Positions 46,533 to 55,044 of a stretch of 64,000 bases of DNA are shown here, in pieces (the first letter of the stretch is position 1; each line of letters begins with the position of its first letter). Under the pieces are notes generated by a model. The model was given only the letters and a program-made list of their open reading frames with translations, was not told the origin of the DNA and made no database searches. Origin of the DNA: Sphingomonas sp. R-74633. GTDB lineage: Bacteria > Pseudomonadota > Alphaproteobacteria > Sphingomonadales > Sphingomonadaceae. The stretch covers positions 806,001 to 870,000 of the forward strand of contig NZ_JACCFG010000001.1 of the NCBI RefSeq assembly GCF_013416555.1, read 5' to 3'. A program made the translations under genes and the position numbers.

Positions 46533-47771
46533 GTGAGCGATCGTTCCGGCAGCATCGGCAGCGAACCCGTGGACGAGGGCGTGCCTTCGGGCCCCGCCCG
46601 GACGCCGCTGATCGGGCCCTCGACCCAGGAAAGCATGGGCGACGGCCAGAAGCGCGACCGGCTGATGGCCGCGATGACGCTGATCGCCGGCATCGGACTG
46701 GTGCTGGCGCTGCCGTTCGCGCTGCAGGCTGGCGCGGTGTTCTTCCTGCCGCTGACCACTGCGCTGGTCATCGCCATTGCGCTCGTCCCGCTGCTCGAAT
46801 GGCTGGAGCGCCACCGCATTCCCGCGCCGATCGCGGCGTTCATCTGCGTGCTGCTGTTCCTCGTCGCGGCGAATGTGGCGTTGGCGTCGATCGTGGTGCC
46901 GGCCTGGCAGTGGATCCGAGACCTTCCCGCCAAGATCCCGCAGATCCAGGAGAATCTGAAGCCGCTGATTGAGTTCTACGCGAACCTCGACAGCTTCGTG
47001 AACAAGACGGTGATGAACTTCGCCTCGGCGCCGATGAAGCAGCCCGAGGTGATGGCCGCGACCCCGCCGCGCTCGCTGATCGACCTGTTCGCGACCTCCG
47101 CTCCGTCGGCACTGGTCGAGATGTTCTTCGCGATCCTCGTCATCTATTTCTTCCTGTCAGGCTGGACCCGCCTCAGGCGCAACGCGATCACCAGCCGGGC
47201 GAGCTTCGGCGGCGCGATGGCGACCGCGCGGGTGATCCAGGACGTGGTCGACGATACCTCGGCCTATCTCGGCACGATCACACTGATCAACCTGACGCTG
47301 GGGCTGATCGTGTCCGGGGTGCTGTGGGCGATCGGCATGCCGACGCCGCTGATGTGGGGCGGCATCGTCACCTTGCTCAACTACATTCCCTATTTCGGGC
47401 CGGTCTTCGCCGCGCTGCTGCTCGCCATGGGCGGGCTGATGACCTTTTCGGACCTGGGCTGGGCATTCGTGCCGCCGATCGTGCTGATCGCCTGCCACCT
47501 GGTCGAGGCGAACGTCGTGACGCCGCTGATCGTCGGCCATCGCCTGACAATCAGCCCGATCATGATCCTGATCTCGCTGAGCTTCTGGGGATGGGTGTGG
47601 GGCACCACCGGGGCGCTGCTCGCGGTGCCGCTGTTGATCATCATCCAGACCGTGGTGAACGCCGCCGGCAAGCCCGACATTGCGGGTTTCCTGTTCGAAC
47701 ACGGCACCTTGGTGAGCGATCCTGTGGATAATCGGCCGCTCAGGCGAAAAAGTCGCGACCAATCCGGTTGA
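46533..47771 (+). CDS. AI-2E family transporter (PerM-like)
   Basis: A 412-residue multipass membrane protein. An Asp/Glu/Pro-rich N terminus is followed by paired helices (MAAMTLIAGIGLVLALPFAL), a periplasmic or loop segment and the family's C-terminal block (GIPTPLMWG-type region and YIPYFGPVFAALLLAMGG). Start is GTG after AAGGGAAGGG. Members export diverse substrates, and the AI-2 link is only historical. Its stop codon overlaps the -35 box of the tRNA promoter. Confidence 0.92.
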   Translation: MSDRSGSIGSEPVDEGVPSGPARTPLIGPSTQESMGDGQKRDRLMAAMTLIAGIGLVLALPFALQAGAVFFLPLTTALVIAIALVPLLEWLERHRIPAPIAAFICVLLFLVAANVALASIVVPAWQWIRDLPAKIPQIQENLKPLIEFYANLDSFVNKTVMNFASAPMKQPEVMAATPPRSLIDLFATSAPSALVEMFFAILVIYFFLSGWTRLRRNAITSRASFGGAMATARVIQDVVDDTSAYLGTITLINLTLGLIVSGVLWAIGMPTPLMWGGIVTLLNYIPYFGPVFAALLLAMGGLMTFSDLGWAFVPPIVLIACHLVEANVVTPLIVGHRLTISPIMILISLSFWGWVWGTTGALLAVPLLIIIQTVVNAAGKPDIAGFLFEHGTLVSDPVDNRPLRRKSRDQSG

Positions 47772-47796
47772 CACCCCCGAAACCCGCGTCTAGTGC
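47768..47796 (+). promoter_or_regulatory. Promoter candidate for the tRNA-Asp genes
   Basis: A perfect TTGACA -35 box at 47768-47773, then 17 bases, then TAGTGC at 47791-47796 as a weak -10. The start would fall about 15-20 bases before the first tRNA. The -35 box overlaps the TGA stop of the transporter gene. Confidence 0.5.
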
Positions 47797-47817
47797 CCGC
47801 CTCCTCGCTTCGAGAGA

Positions 47818-47894
<77 letters not shown>

Positions 47895-47983
47895 TCCCCT
47901 ATATATCGGTTCGGGAAGGCGCCCATGACGGCGCCGGGTCCGGGCGATATGATGCCGGTGATGGTCTATCCTGAAGCGCGTAT

Positions 47984-48060
<77 letters not shown>

Positions 48061-48156
48061 CGCGCTTGCACTTGGCAGGCGCCGGGCCTAGCCTTCCTCC
48101 CAACAGCTTCAAATCAACAAGCGGTCGCGCGTTCCCCATGCTCCCTGGAGGAAGCC

Positions 48157-48981
48157 ATGCGACGTCTTGCGCTGCCGATCCTGCTCACGCTGCTCGCCGT
48201 TTCGGGATGCAACCCGACGCCGATGTCCGTCTCGAACACGTCGGTGATCGAAACGGGCGGGACCGACAATATGGCGGTCGGCGGCAATGCGGCGGTGGAT
48301 ACCGCTCCCATCGCCTGCCCGGCAATCGGCGGCAAGCTGGCGGCGCCCGCGCAGTGCGACGAATATACCCGTCAGGCGAATGCGTTGACCGACGGCGTCG
48401 CCGCGTTCGATCCGCCCCGCAAGATGCGGATGGGTGCGCCGGAAACCATCACGCTGGTGATCGGGCAAGCCGCCGATGCGGGGGCGGTGACGAACGCGGT
48501 GGTCGGCGATTCGGGTGACACCAATATGGTTCGGACCGAGAAGATATCGATCGGCGAGAATGTCTCGGCCGAGCTGACCTCGCCGAACGCCATGTTCAAG
48601 ATTGCACCGGAAGGTCGCGTGGTGAAGGCGATGCCGGCGCGGGGGCAACAGATTTGGCAATGGAGCGTCGAGGCGCTGGTCCCCGGCAAGCACAAGCTGA
48701 CCCTGACAGTGGGGGTGCCGATTATGGGAAGCGGAGGCGAAGTCTGGCAGCCGGTACTTGAGCCGAGAACCTTCGAGATCGACGTGCAGGCTCGACAGCG
48801 GACCTGGCCGGAATATTTCGACGACATGGCCAAGTTCTTCACCAGCCTGAAGGGCGCGCTGCTGGCGCTTGCGGCGGTAGTCGGCGCGGTCGGCGCGATC
48901 TGGTTGGCGCTGAAGAAGCTGCGCGGCGGGCAGGAAGCCGGTAACGAGGAAAACAGCGGGAAGGACGGCGAGGGCGGCTAG
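48157..48981 (+). CDS. Putative lipoprotein with C-terminal transmembrane helix
   Basis: A 274-residue protein with a lipoprotein signal (LPILLTLLAVSGC, Cys18). A Ser/Thr/Gly/Asn-rich low-complexity region follows, then a central region of beta-strand character (residues 90-215). A hydrophobic segment near 225-245 (LLALAAVVGAVGAIWLAL) with a basic tail KKLRGG lies before the Glu/Gly-rich end. A lipobox plus a C-terminal helix is unusual. ATG follows TGGAGG. Its end converges with the DUF2842 gene, with a 4-base overlap. Confidence 0.85.
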   Translation: MRRLALPILLTLLAVSGCNPTPMSVSNTSVIETGGTDNMAVGGNAAVDTAPIACPAIGGKLAAPAQCDEYTRQANALTDGVAAFDPPRKMRMGAPETITLVIGQAADAGAVTNAVVGDSGDTNMVRTEKISIGENVSAELTSPNAMFKIAPEGRVVKAMPARGQQIWQWSVEALVPGKHKLTLTVGVPIMGSGGEVWQPVLEPRTFEIDVQARQRTWPEYFDDMAKFFTSLKGALLALAAVVGAVGAIWLALKKLRGGQEAGNEENSGKDGEGG

Positions 48982-49205
48982 GCGCTGCGCCAGCGCCCCG
49001 TTTCCATCCAGCGTAGAACGCCGCCCAGCGGCAGCACCCACACCACGCCGGTGACGATGTAGATCGGCAGCTGGGCGAGCACGTGTAGCTGGCCGATCCA
49101 GCTCGAGAAGCTGGCGACCAAGATCACCCAGAGGAAGATCCAGGCGATGATGCCCAGTGCGCCGGCGGGCTTGCGCCAGCTCGGCTTCACGCTCCCTGGT
49201 GCCAT
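48978..49205 (-). CDS. DUF2842 small membrane protein
   Basis: A 75-residue protein with two predicted transmembrane helices (GALGIIAWIFLWVILVASF and LPIYIVTGVVWVLPLGGVL) and the typical WRKPAG and LRWMETGRW ends. DUF2842 proteins are widespread in alphaproteobacteria with unknown role. It overlaps the 5-formyl-THF cyclo-ligase gene by 19 bases, as part of the block zapA, 6S RNA, cyclo-ligase, DUF2842. Confidence 0.92.
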   Translation of the reverse strand: MAPGSVKPSWRKPAGALGIIAWIFLWVILVASFSSWIGQLHVLAQLPIYIVTGVVWVLPLGGVLRWMETGRWRSA

Positions 49206-49738
49206 GTCATGCCTTTCTCGGTGATCACTGCGTGGAGCGGCACGTCCCAGATGTCCGACGGGATCGCGGAGACTTCCTGGACCGACCAGGCGACGCCGAT
49301 GCGCGTGGCGTCGGGATAGCGGGCAAAGGCGCGGTCATAATGCGCGGCGCCCTGGCCGAGGCGGTTGAGGCGCGCGTCGAACCCGACCAGCGGGGTGAGG
49401 ATCACGTCCGGGGTCACTTCGGGGCTGTCGGCATGCGGCTGGCGTAGGCCAAAGGGGCCGTCGACCAGCGGCTCGCCCATCTGCCAGGCGAGGAAGCGGA
49501 TCGGCTCGGCGCGGCCGATGACGAAGGGGAGGGCGAGCCGGCAGCCATGCTCGGCCGCGGCGGCGGCAAGCTGGGTGGGATCGGCCTCGCTGCCGATCGC
49601 GACATAAGTGGCGACAATCAGATCGGGCGCGAGCTTCTCGAGGAAATGCGCCGGGGCGAGGATCGCCTCGCTCGCCTGCTGGGCGAAGGCATCACGCTCG
49701 GCGCGGAGCTGGGCCCGCAAGGCAAGCTTGTCGATCAT
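49187..49738 (-). CDS. 5-formyltetrahydrofolate cyclo-ligase
   Basis: ATP-dependent conversion of 5-formyl-THF to 5,10-methenyl-THF; 183 residues. LVGFDARLNRLGQGAAHYDR contains the conserved NRLGxGxGYYDR-like substrate loop. The N-terminal MIDKLALRAQLRAERDAF is typical. The gene is directly downstream of the 6S RNA, its usual neighbour (ygfA/fau in gamma-proteobacteria). Confidence 0.94.
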   Translation of the reverse strand: MIDKLALRAQLRAERDAFAQQASEAILAPAHFLEKLAPDLIVATYVAIGSEADPTQLAAAAAEHGCRLALPFVIGRAEPIRFLAWQMGEPLVDGPFGLRQPHADSPEVTPDVILTPLVGFDARLNRLGQGAAHYDRAFARYPDATRIGVAWSVQEVSAIPSDIWDVPLHAVITEKGMTWHQGA

Positions 49739-49760
49739 GCGACGTCTTTAGGGGAGCGGT

Positions 49761-49919
49761 GGCGGGACCGCCATGGCCGTTTGCCAGAATATCCTCCGAC
49801 GCCTGTTACGTCAGGTGGGGACCATATGCCGCAGACCAGGATCTGCACAGGGACAGCCCCCATGGAAGATGAATAGCCTCAGGGATAATTGCAAAGGCTC
49901 GTACCGGGCAGTGCCCGCC
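49761..49919 (-). ncRNA. ssrS: 6S RNA
   Basis: No gene is seen in the gap between zapA and the cyclo-ligase, but the minus strand folds like 6S RNA. End stems pair GGCGGG with CCCGCC; TTTGC with GCAAA and TATCC with GGATA extend the closing stem. A large central bubble and an apical hairpin GCAGA-TCCTGG-TCTGC follow. A good promoter lies upstream. The product would imitate an open promoter and bind RNA polymerase holoenzyme. Ends are estimates. Confidence 0.82.
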
Positions 49920-49926
49920 ACGGATG

Positions 49927-49955
49927 GATATAGGCGCTGGGGCCGGGGTTAGCAA
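49927..49955 (-). promoter_or_regulatory. Promoter of 6S RNA
   Basis: On the minus strand TTGCTA (49950-49955) is followed by 17 bases and TATATC (49927-49932), placing the start about 7 bases later, at the first base of the proposed 6S RNA. Confidence 0.6.
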
Positions 49956-49986
49956 CGGCTTCGGCCCAATTTCAGCGAGATAAGGG

Positions 49987-50289
49987 TCAGGCCTCGGAGG
50001 CATCCTCTTCGAGCGCCGCCGCGACCGCTTCCAGCCGATCCGCGATCCGTTCGAGCAGCACCGGCGACACGCCCTCGGGCGGGTTGCGCTCGGTCTCGTC
50101 GAGCAGGTCGGCAAGGATCAGCGCGAGGTAGATCAAGGTGCGCTCGGCATTGAGCCCGCCCGAGGCGCGCAGCGCGGTGTCGGCATGGCGCTGCAGGATC
50201 GATTCGAGATGGCGCAGATGCGTCTCGTCGCCTTCGCGCGCGGCGACGGTGTAGCTGCGTCCGGCAACGCTAATGTCGATGTCGGCCAT
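49987..50289 (-). CDS. zapA: Cell division protein ZapA
   Basis: FtsZ-associated protein that bundles protofilaments at the septum. A 100-residue product with the N-terminal IDISVAGRSYTVAAREGDE domain and a C-terminal coiled-coil-like helix (LIYLALILADLLDETERN...). ATG at 50289 overlaps the stop of the upstream 61-residue gene by one base. It precedes the 6S RNA on the same strand, as is usual in alphaproteobacteria. Confidence 0.93.
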   Translation of the reverse strand: MADIDISVAGRSYTVAAREGDETHLRHLESILQRHADTALRASGGLNAERTLIYLALILADLLDETERNPPEGVSPVLLERIADRLEAVAAALEEDASEA

Positions 50290-50474
50290 CAGTCTTCCTC
50301 GCCGCGGGCTTCGCGGGCAATCAATGCGTCGAGCGACGACACGGCGTCCTCGATCCGCGAGCGCAATTTCGCGTGGCGCTGGGTGATGCGTTCGCAGGCA
50401 TAGGCCCGCGCTGCTGCGGCTTTCTCGATGCGGACGAGGGCCAGTTCGATACGATCGGCGGGCGTACTTGCCAT
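50289..50474 (-). CDS. Small coiled-coil protein upstream of zapA
   Basis: A 61-residue helical protein (ERITQRHAKLRSRIEDAVSSL) with many charged residues and heptad-like spacing. It is coupled to zapA through TGATG overlap. Small proteins of this kind precede zapA in related genomes, and a structural role near the division site is possible. The function is not known. Confidence 0.78.
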   Translation of the reverse strand: MASTPADRIELALVRIEKAAAARAYACERITQRHAKLRSRIEDAVSSLDALIAREARGEED

Positions 50475-50638
50475 GGATCAAGCGTTACGCACCCCATCCC
50501 AAGCTAGCAACCCCCGAATGGCACGGGTTTCATCCCCGCATCGGTGAGGCGAACCGGAGCAGCGCCCACCCGAGTCCGCGGTTGACGTGACGGGCCAAGG
50601 TGCCCAAAGGCGTCCGCGCCAGCATCAGGGGACTCCAA

Positions 50639-52615
50639 GTGACCGCAAGCTTCACCGATTGCGCCAATGCCATCCGCGCATTGTCGATGGACGCAGTGGA
50701 GGCCGCCAATTCGGGGCATCCGGGCATGCCGATGGGCATGGCGGACGTCGCGACGGTGCTGTTCCAGAATTACCTGAAGTTCGATCCGGCCGATCCGAAA
50801 TGGCCGGACCGCGATCGCTTCGTGCTCTCGGCCGGTCACGGCTCGATGCTGCTCTATTCGATGCTGTACCTCACCGGCTATGCGCGCCCGACGCTGAAGG
50901 ACATCCAGGACTTCCGCCAGATCGGCAGCCCTTGCGCCGGGCACCCTGAGAATTTCGAGCTGGCGGGCGTCGAATGCACCACCGGCCCGCTCGGCCAGGG
51001 CTTTGCGATGGCGGTCGGCATGGCCGCCGCCGAGCGGCACCTCAACGCCGCCTATGGCGACGATCTGGTCGATCACCGCACCTGGGTGATCGCCGGCGAC
51101 GGCTGCCTGATGGAAGGCATCAATCACGAGGCGGTCGGCCTGGCCGGGCACCTGAAGCTCGGCAAGCTGATCGTGCTGTGGGACGACAACAAGATCACGA
51201 TCGACGGCGCAGTCTCGCTCTCGTCGAGCGAGGACATCCCCGCGCGCTACCGTGCGTCTGGCTGGCACGTCGTCGAGTGCGACGGCCATGACGCCGCCGA
51301 TATCGCCCGCGCCTTTGACGAGGCGATTGCGAGCGAGCTGCCGTCGCTGGTCAAGTGCCGCACGGTGATCGGCTTCGGTGCGCCGAACAAGCAGGGCTCG
51401 TCCAAGGTCCACGGCTCGCCGCTGGGCGCCGACGAAGTCGCCGCAGCGCGCGTGCAGCTCGGCTGGAACCACCCCGCCTTCGATATCCCCGGCGACATTC
51501 GCGAGACCTGGCTCGAAGCCGGCAAGCGCCGCGCCGCGCCGCATGCCGAGTGGAACAAGCGCCTCGAAGCGCATGAAGACCGCGCGGAGTTCGAGCGCCG
51601 GATGCGCGGCGAGCTGCCGGCCTGGTTCTCGATGGCCGACCATATCCAGGGCCTGATCGACGCGCCGCAAAAGGTCGCGACCCGCAAGGCGAGCGAAATG
51701 GCGCTCGAGGCGATCAACGCGCAGATCCCCGACACGGTCGGCGGATCGGCCGACCTTACCGGTTCGAACAACACGCTGACCAAGGGCCTCGGCGCCTTCA
51801 CCGCCGAGAATTACGGCAGCCGCTATTTCTATTACGGCATTCGCGAGTTCGGCATGTCGGCGGCGATGAACGGCATGGCGCTGCACGGCGGCGTGATCCC
51901 GTATGGCGGCACCTTCCTGGTCTTCGCCGACTATTGCCGCGCCGCGATCCGCCTCTCGGCGCTCCAGCAGGCGCGTGTCGTCTATGTAATGACGCACGAC
52001 TCGATCGGGCTTGGCGAAGACGGCCCGACGCACCAGCCGGTCGAGCATCTGACCAGCTTGCGCCTGATCCCCAACCTCGACGTCTATCGCCCGTGCGACG
52101 TGGTCGAGACCGCCGAATGCTGGGAGCTCGCGCTGCAGCGCGCCGACGGCCCGGGCCTGCTCGCGCTCAGCCGCCAGAACCTGCCGCAGCTGCGCACCGA
52201 GGCCGGCGAGAACCGCTCGGCGCGCGGTGGCTATGCGATCCGCGAAGCGGAGGCGCCGCGCCAGGTGGTGCTGATCGCAAGCGGCTCCGAAGTCGAGATC
52301 GCGGTCGATGTGCGCGACGCGCTGGAAGCCCAGGGTATCGGCGCCGATGTCGTCTCGATGCCGTGCTGGGAGCGCTTCGATGCGCAGGATGCGCAGTATA
52401 AGCGCGATCTGCTGCCGGCGCACGCGCTCAAGGTCTCGATCGAGGCGGGCGCGACACTCGGTTGGGAGCGATACACTGGCTTGGATGGGCTAAACTTTGG
52501 TGTGGATGGATTTGGCGCCTCGGGTCCCTATCTGAAGCTTTACGAGCATTTCGGGCTCACTGCGGGAGCCATCGTTCCGCAGATCGTCGAAAAGTTGAAC
52601 GGAGAACAGGCATGA
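50639..52615 (+). CDS. tkt: Transketolase
   Basis: Thiamine-diphosphate enzyme moving two-carbon units in the pentose phosphate and Calvin-like pathways; 658 residues. The N terminus has [16 protein letters not shown], the ThDP motif [20 protein letters not shown] and DNKITIDG. The pyrimidine domain has [18 protein letters not shown] and the C-terminal domain [16 protein letters not shown] start is chosen with AGGGGA upstream. The stop overlaps the gap ATG (ATGA), giving a tkt-gap operon. Confidence 0.96.
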   Translation: MTASFTDCANAIRALSMDAVEAANSGHPGMPMGMADVATVLFQNYLKFDPADPKWPDRDRFVLSAGHGSMLLYSMLYLTGYARPTLKDIQDFRQIGSPCAGHPENFELAGVECTTGPLGQGFAMAVGMAAAERHLNAAYGDDLVDHRTWVIAGDGCLMEGINHEAVGLAGHLKLGKLIVLWDDNKITIDGAVSLSSSEDIPARYRASGWHVVECDGHDAADIARAFDEAIASELPSLVKCRTVIGFGAPNKQGSSKVHGSPLGADEVAAARVQLGWNHPAFDIPGDIRETWLEAGKRRAAPHAEWNKRLEAHEDRAEFERRMRGELPAWFSMADHIQGLIDAPQKVATRKASEMALEAINAQIPDTVGGSADLTGSNNTLTKGLGAFTAENYGSRYFYYGIREFGMSAAMNGMALHGGVIPYGGTFLVFADYCRAAIRLSALQQARVVYVMTHDSIGLGEDGPTHQPVEHLTSLRLIPNLDVYRPCDVVETAECWELALQRADGPGLLALSRQNLPQLRTEAGENRSARGGYAIREAEAPRQVVLIASGSEVEIAVDVRDALEAQGIGADVVSMPCWERFDAQDAQYKRDLLPAHALKVSIEAGATLGWERYTGLDGLNFGVDGFGASGPYLKLYEHFGLTAGAIVPQIVEKLNGEQA

Positions 52616-53619
52616 CGAAGGTTGCGATCAACGGGTTCGGGCGTATCGGTCGACTGGTCGCGCGTGCGATCCTCGAGCGTCCCGATAGCGGGCTCGAACT
52701 GGTCACGATCAACGATCTTGCGGACGCCAAGTCGAATGCCTGGCTGTTCTCGCGCGACAGCGTGCACGGCAAATATCCGGGCACCGTCTCGGCGGACGGC
52801 GACGATCTGGTCGTCGACGGCAAGCGCATCAAGGTGACCAAGGAGCGCGATCCCGCCAACCTGCCGCACACCGAGAACGGCGTCGAGCTGGTGCTCGAGT
52901 GCACCGGCTTCTTCACCGACCGCGCCTCGGCCCAGAAGCATATCGATGCCGGCGCCAAGAAGGTGCTGATCTCGGCACCGGGCAAGAATGTCGACCTGAC
53001 CGTCGTGTTCGGCGTCAACAACGACAAGCTCGAGGCGGGCCACACGATCGTGTCGAACGCATCGTGCACCACCAACTGCCTGGCGCCGATCGCCAAGGTG
53101 CTGAACGACAAGATCGGCATCGAGCGCGGGCTGATGACCACGGTCCACGCCTATACCAACGACCAGAAGATCCTCGACCAGATCCACCCGGACCTGCGCC
53201 GCGCGCGTGCCGCCGCGATGAGCATCATCCCGACCACGACGGGCGCCGCCCGCGCCGTGGCCGAAGTGCTGCCCGAGCTGAAGGGCAAGCTGGACGGCTC
53301 GGCGATCCGCGTTCCGGTTCCGGACGGCAGCCTTGTCGACCTGACCTTCACGCCGAAGCGCGACACGACAGTCGAGGAAGTGAACGCAGTGCTCAAGGCG
53401 GCGTCGGAAGACGGTCCGCTCAAGGGCATCCTCTGGTATTCGGACGAGCCGCTGGTCTCGATCGATATCGTCCACACCTCGGCCTCGTCGACCGTCGACA
53501 GCCTGGAGACCGCGGTGATCGACGGCAAGCTGGTGCGCGTCGTTAGCTGGTACGACAATGAGTGGGGCTTCTCGAACCGCATGGTGGACACCGCCGGCGC
53601 GATGGCGAAGCTGGGCTGA
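52612..53619 (+). CDS. gap: Glyceraldehyde-3-phosphate dehydrogenase
   Basis: NAD-dependent oxidative phosphorylation of glyceraldehyde 3-phosphate; 335 residues. N-terminal [19 protein letters not shown], active-site Cys in [12 protein letters not shown] and the [20 protein letters not shown] loop are all present. The ATG overlaps the tkt stop by 4 bases. A family B palindromic element separates it from pgk. Confidence 0.97.
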   Translation: MTKVAINGFGRIGRLVARAILERPDSGLELVTINDLADAKSNAWLFSRDSVHGKYPGTVSADGDDLVVDGKRIKVTKERDPANLPHTENGVELVLECTGFFTDRASAQKHIDAGAKKVLISAPGKNVDLTVVFGVNNDKLEAGHTIVSNASCTTNCLAPIAKVLNDKIGIERGLMTTVHAYTNDQKILDQIHPDLRRARAAAMSIIPTTTGAARAVAEVLPELKGKLDGSAIRVPVPDGSLVDLTFTPKRDTTVEEVNAVLKAASEDGPLKGILWYSDEPLVSIDIVHTSASSTVDSLETAVIDGKLVRVVSWYDNEWGFSNRMVDTAGAMAKLG

Positions 53620-53629
53620 TTTGCATGTT

Positions 53630-53721
53630 CCCCTCCCGCTTGCGGGAGGGGCTAGGGGAGGGGCTGTCCCTCCCCAACATTTTACAGGCCCTCCCCCGAC
53701 CCCTCCCGCAAGCGGAAGGGG
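53630..53721. repeat. Paired palindromic element, family B, copy 2
   Basis: Palindromes at 53630-53651 and 53700-53721, as in copy 1 at 31717. It sits between gap and pgk inside what would otherwise be one operon. Confidence 0.85.
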
Positions 53722-53744
53722 AGCGAATACGGATAGGTGAGACT

Positions 53745-54938
53745 ATGACCCGCCCCTTCAAGACGCTCGACGACATGGGCGAGATCGCCGGCAAGCGCGT
53801 GCTGGTCCGCGAGGACCTCAATGTGCCGATGGCCGATGGCCGGGTGACCGACGACACCCGGCTGCGCGCCGCGGTGCAGACTGTCGCCGAGCTGGCGGAC
53901 AAGGGTGCCAAGGTCGTGGTCCTCGCGCATTTCGGGCGCCCCAAGGGCCAGCGTAACCCGGAGATGAGCCTGTCGCTCGTGACCCAGGCATTCAGCCATG
54001 TGCTGGGCCGCGAAGTGCGCTTCATCGACAGCGATGGCGCTGCGGAAGCAGTTGCGTCGATGGGCGAGGGCGACATCGCGCTGCTCGAGAACACGCGTTT
54101 CGATCCCGGCGAGGAGAAGAACGCGCCCGAGACCATCGAGCGCTTCGCGGCGCTGGGTGATCTCTATGTCAACGACGCCTTTTCGGCCGCGCACCGTGCC
54201 CATGCCTCGACCGAAGGCCTGGCGCACAAGCTGCCCGCCTTTGCCGGCCGCCAGATGGAAGCCGAGCTCGACGCACTCGACAAGGCGCTGGGCAATCCCG
54301 AGCATCCGGTCGCGGCGGTGGTCGGCGGTGCCAAGGTCTCGTCCAAGCTCGATGTGCTCAAGCATCTGGTCGACAAGGTCGATCACCTGATCATCGGTGG
54401 CGGCATGGCCAACACCTTCCTCGCCGCGCGCGGCGTCGATGTGGGCAAGTCGCTGTGCGAGCACGACCTGACCCGCACCGCCGAGGAGATCCTCGACGCA
54501 GCCGATCGCGCCAACTGCACCGTGCATCTGCCGTACGACGTCGTGGTGTCGAAGGAATTCGCGCCCAACCCGCCGAGCCTGCGCACGATCAACGTCCATG
54601 AAGTCGCCGCCGACGAGATGATCCTCGATATCGGCCCGGCAGCGACCGAAGCGCTGGCGGACGTGCTCAAGACCTGCCGCACGCTGGTGTGGAATGGTCC
54701 GCTCGGCGCGTTCGAGACCCCGCCCTTCGACACGGCGACGATCAGCCTGGCCAAGACCGCGGCGGCGCTGACCAAGGAAGGCCAGCTCGTCTCGGTCGCC
54801 GGTGGCGGCGATACCGTGGCGGCGCTCAACCAGGCCGGTGTGGCGGACGAGTTCAGCTTCGTCTCGACCGCGGGCGGCGCCTTCCTCGAATGGATGGAAG
54901 GCAAGGAACTGCCGGGGGTCGCCGCGCTCTCGCGCTGA
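53745..54938 (+). CDS. pgk: Phosphoglycerate kinase
   Basis: Glycolytic ATP-yielding step; 397 residues. [19 protein letters not shown] at the N-terminal substrate site, [33 protein letters not shown] and the C-terminal nucleotide loop [17 protein letters not shown] are typical. The ATG has GGTGAG upstream; the longer frame upstream has no family sequence and runs through the palindrome. Confidence 0.97.
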   Translation: MTRPFKTLDDMGEIAGKRVLVREDLNVPMADGRVTDDTRLRAAVQTVAELADKGAKVVVLAHFGRPKGQRNPEMSLSLVTQAFSHVLGREVRFIDSDGAAEAVASMGEGDIALLENTRFDPGEEKNAPETIERFAALGDLYVNDAFSAAHRAHASTEGLAHKLPAFAGRQMEAELDALDKALGNPEHPVAAVVGGAKVSSKLDVLKHLVDKVDHLIIGGGMANTFLAARGVDVGKSLCEHDLTRTAEEILDAADRANCTVHLPYDVVVSKEFAPNPPSLRTINVHEVAADEMILDIGPAATEALADVLKTCRTLVWNGPLGAFETPPFDTATISLAKTAAALTKEGQLVSVAGGGDTVAALNQAGVADEFSFVSTAGGAFLEWMEGKELPGVAALSR

Positions 54939-54945
54939 GGCCGGA

Positions 54946-54994
54946 CTACGTATTTTACGTAGGGGCACCGGCGCTTTGGCCGGGCTCCTATAAT
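54946..54994 (+). promoter_or_regulatory. Candidate activator site and -10 box for the chemoreceptor gene
   Basis: An inverted repeat CTACGT-ATTTT-ACGTAG (54946-54962) has perfect 6-base arms. A perfect TATAAT lies at 54989-54994, with no good -35 box at the proper spacing. The repeat is centred about 47 bases before the predicted start, a position typical of an activator site. Confidence 0.4.
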
Positions 54995-55044
54995 GCCCAT
55001 GCGGGGACAGGCGCGTCCGGCGCCCGTGCTCGCGTGGAGCGTTC

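Noticed and set aside
50504..52423. 639-codon minus-strand frame
   Set aside because: Antisense to transketolase.
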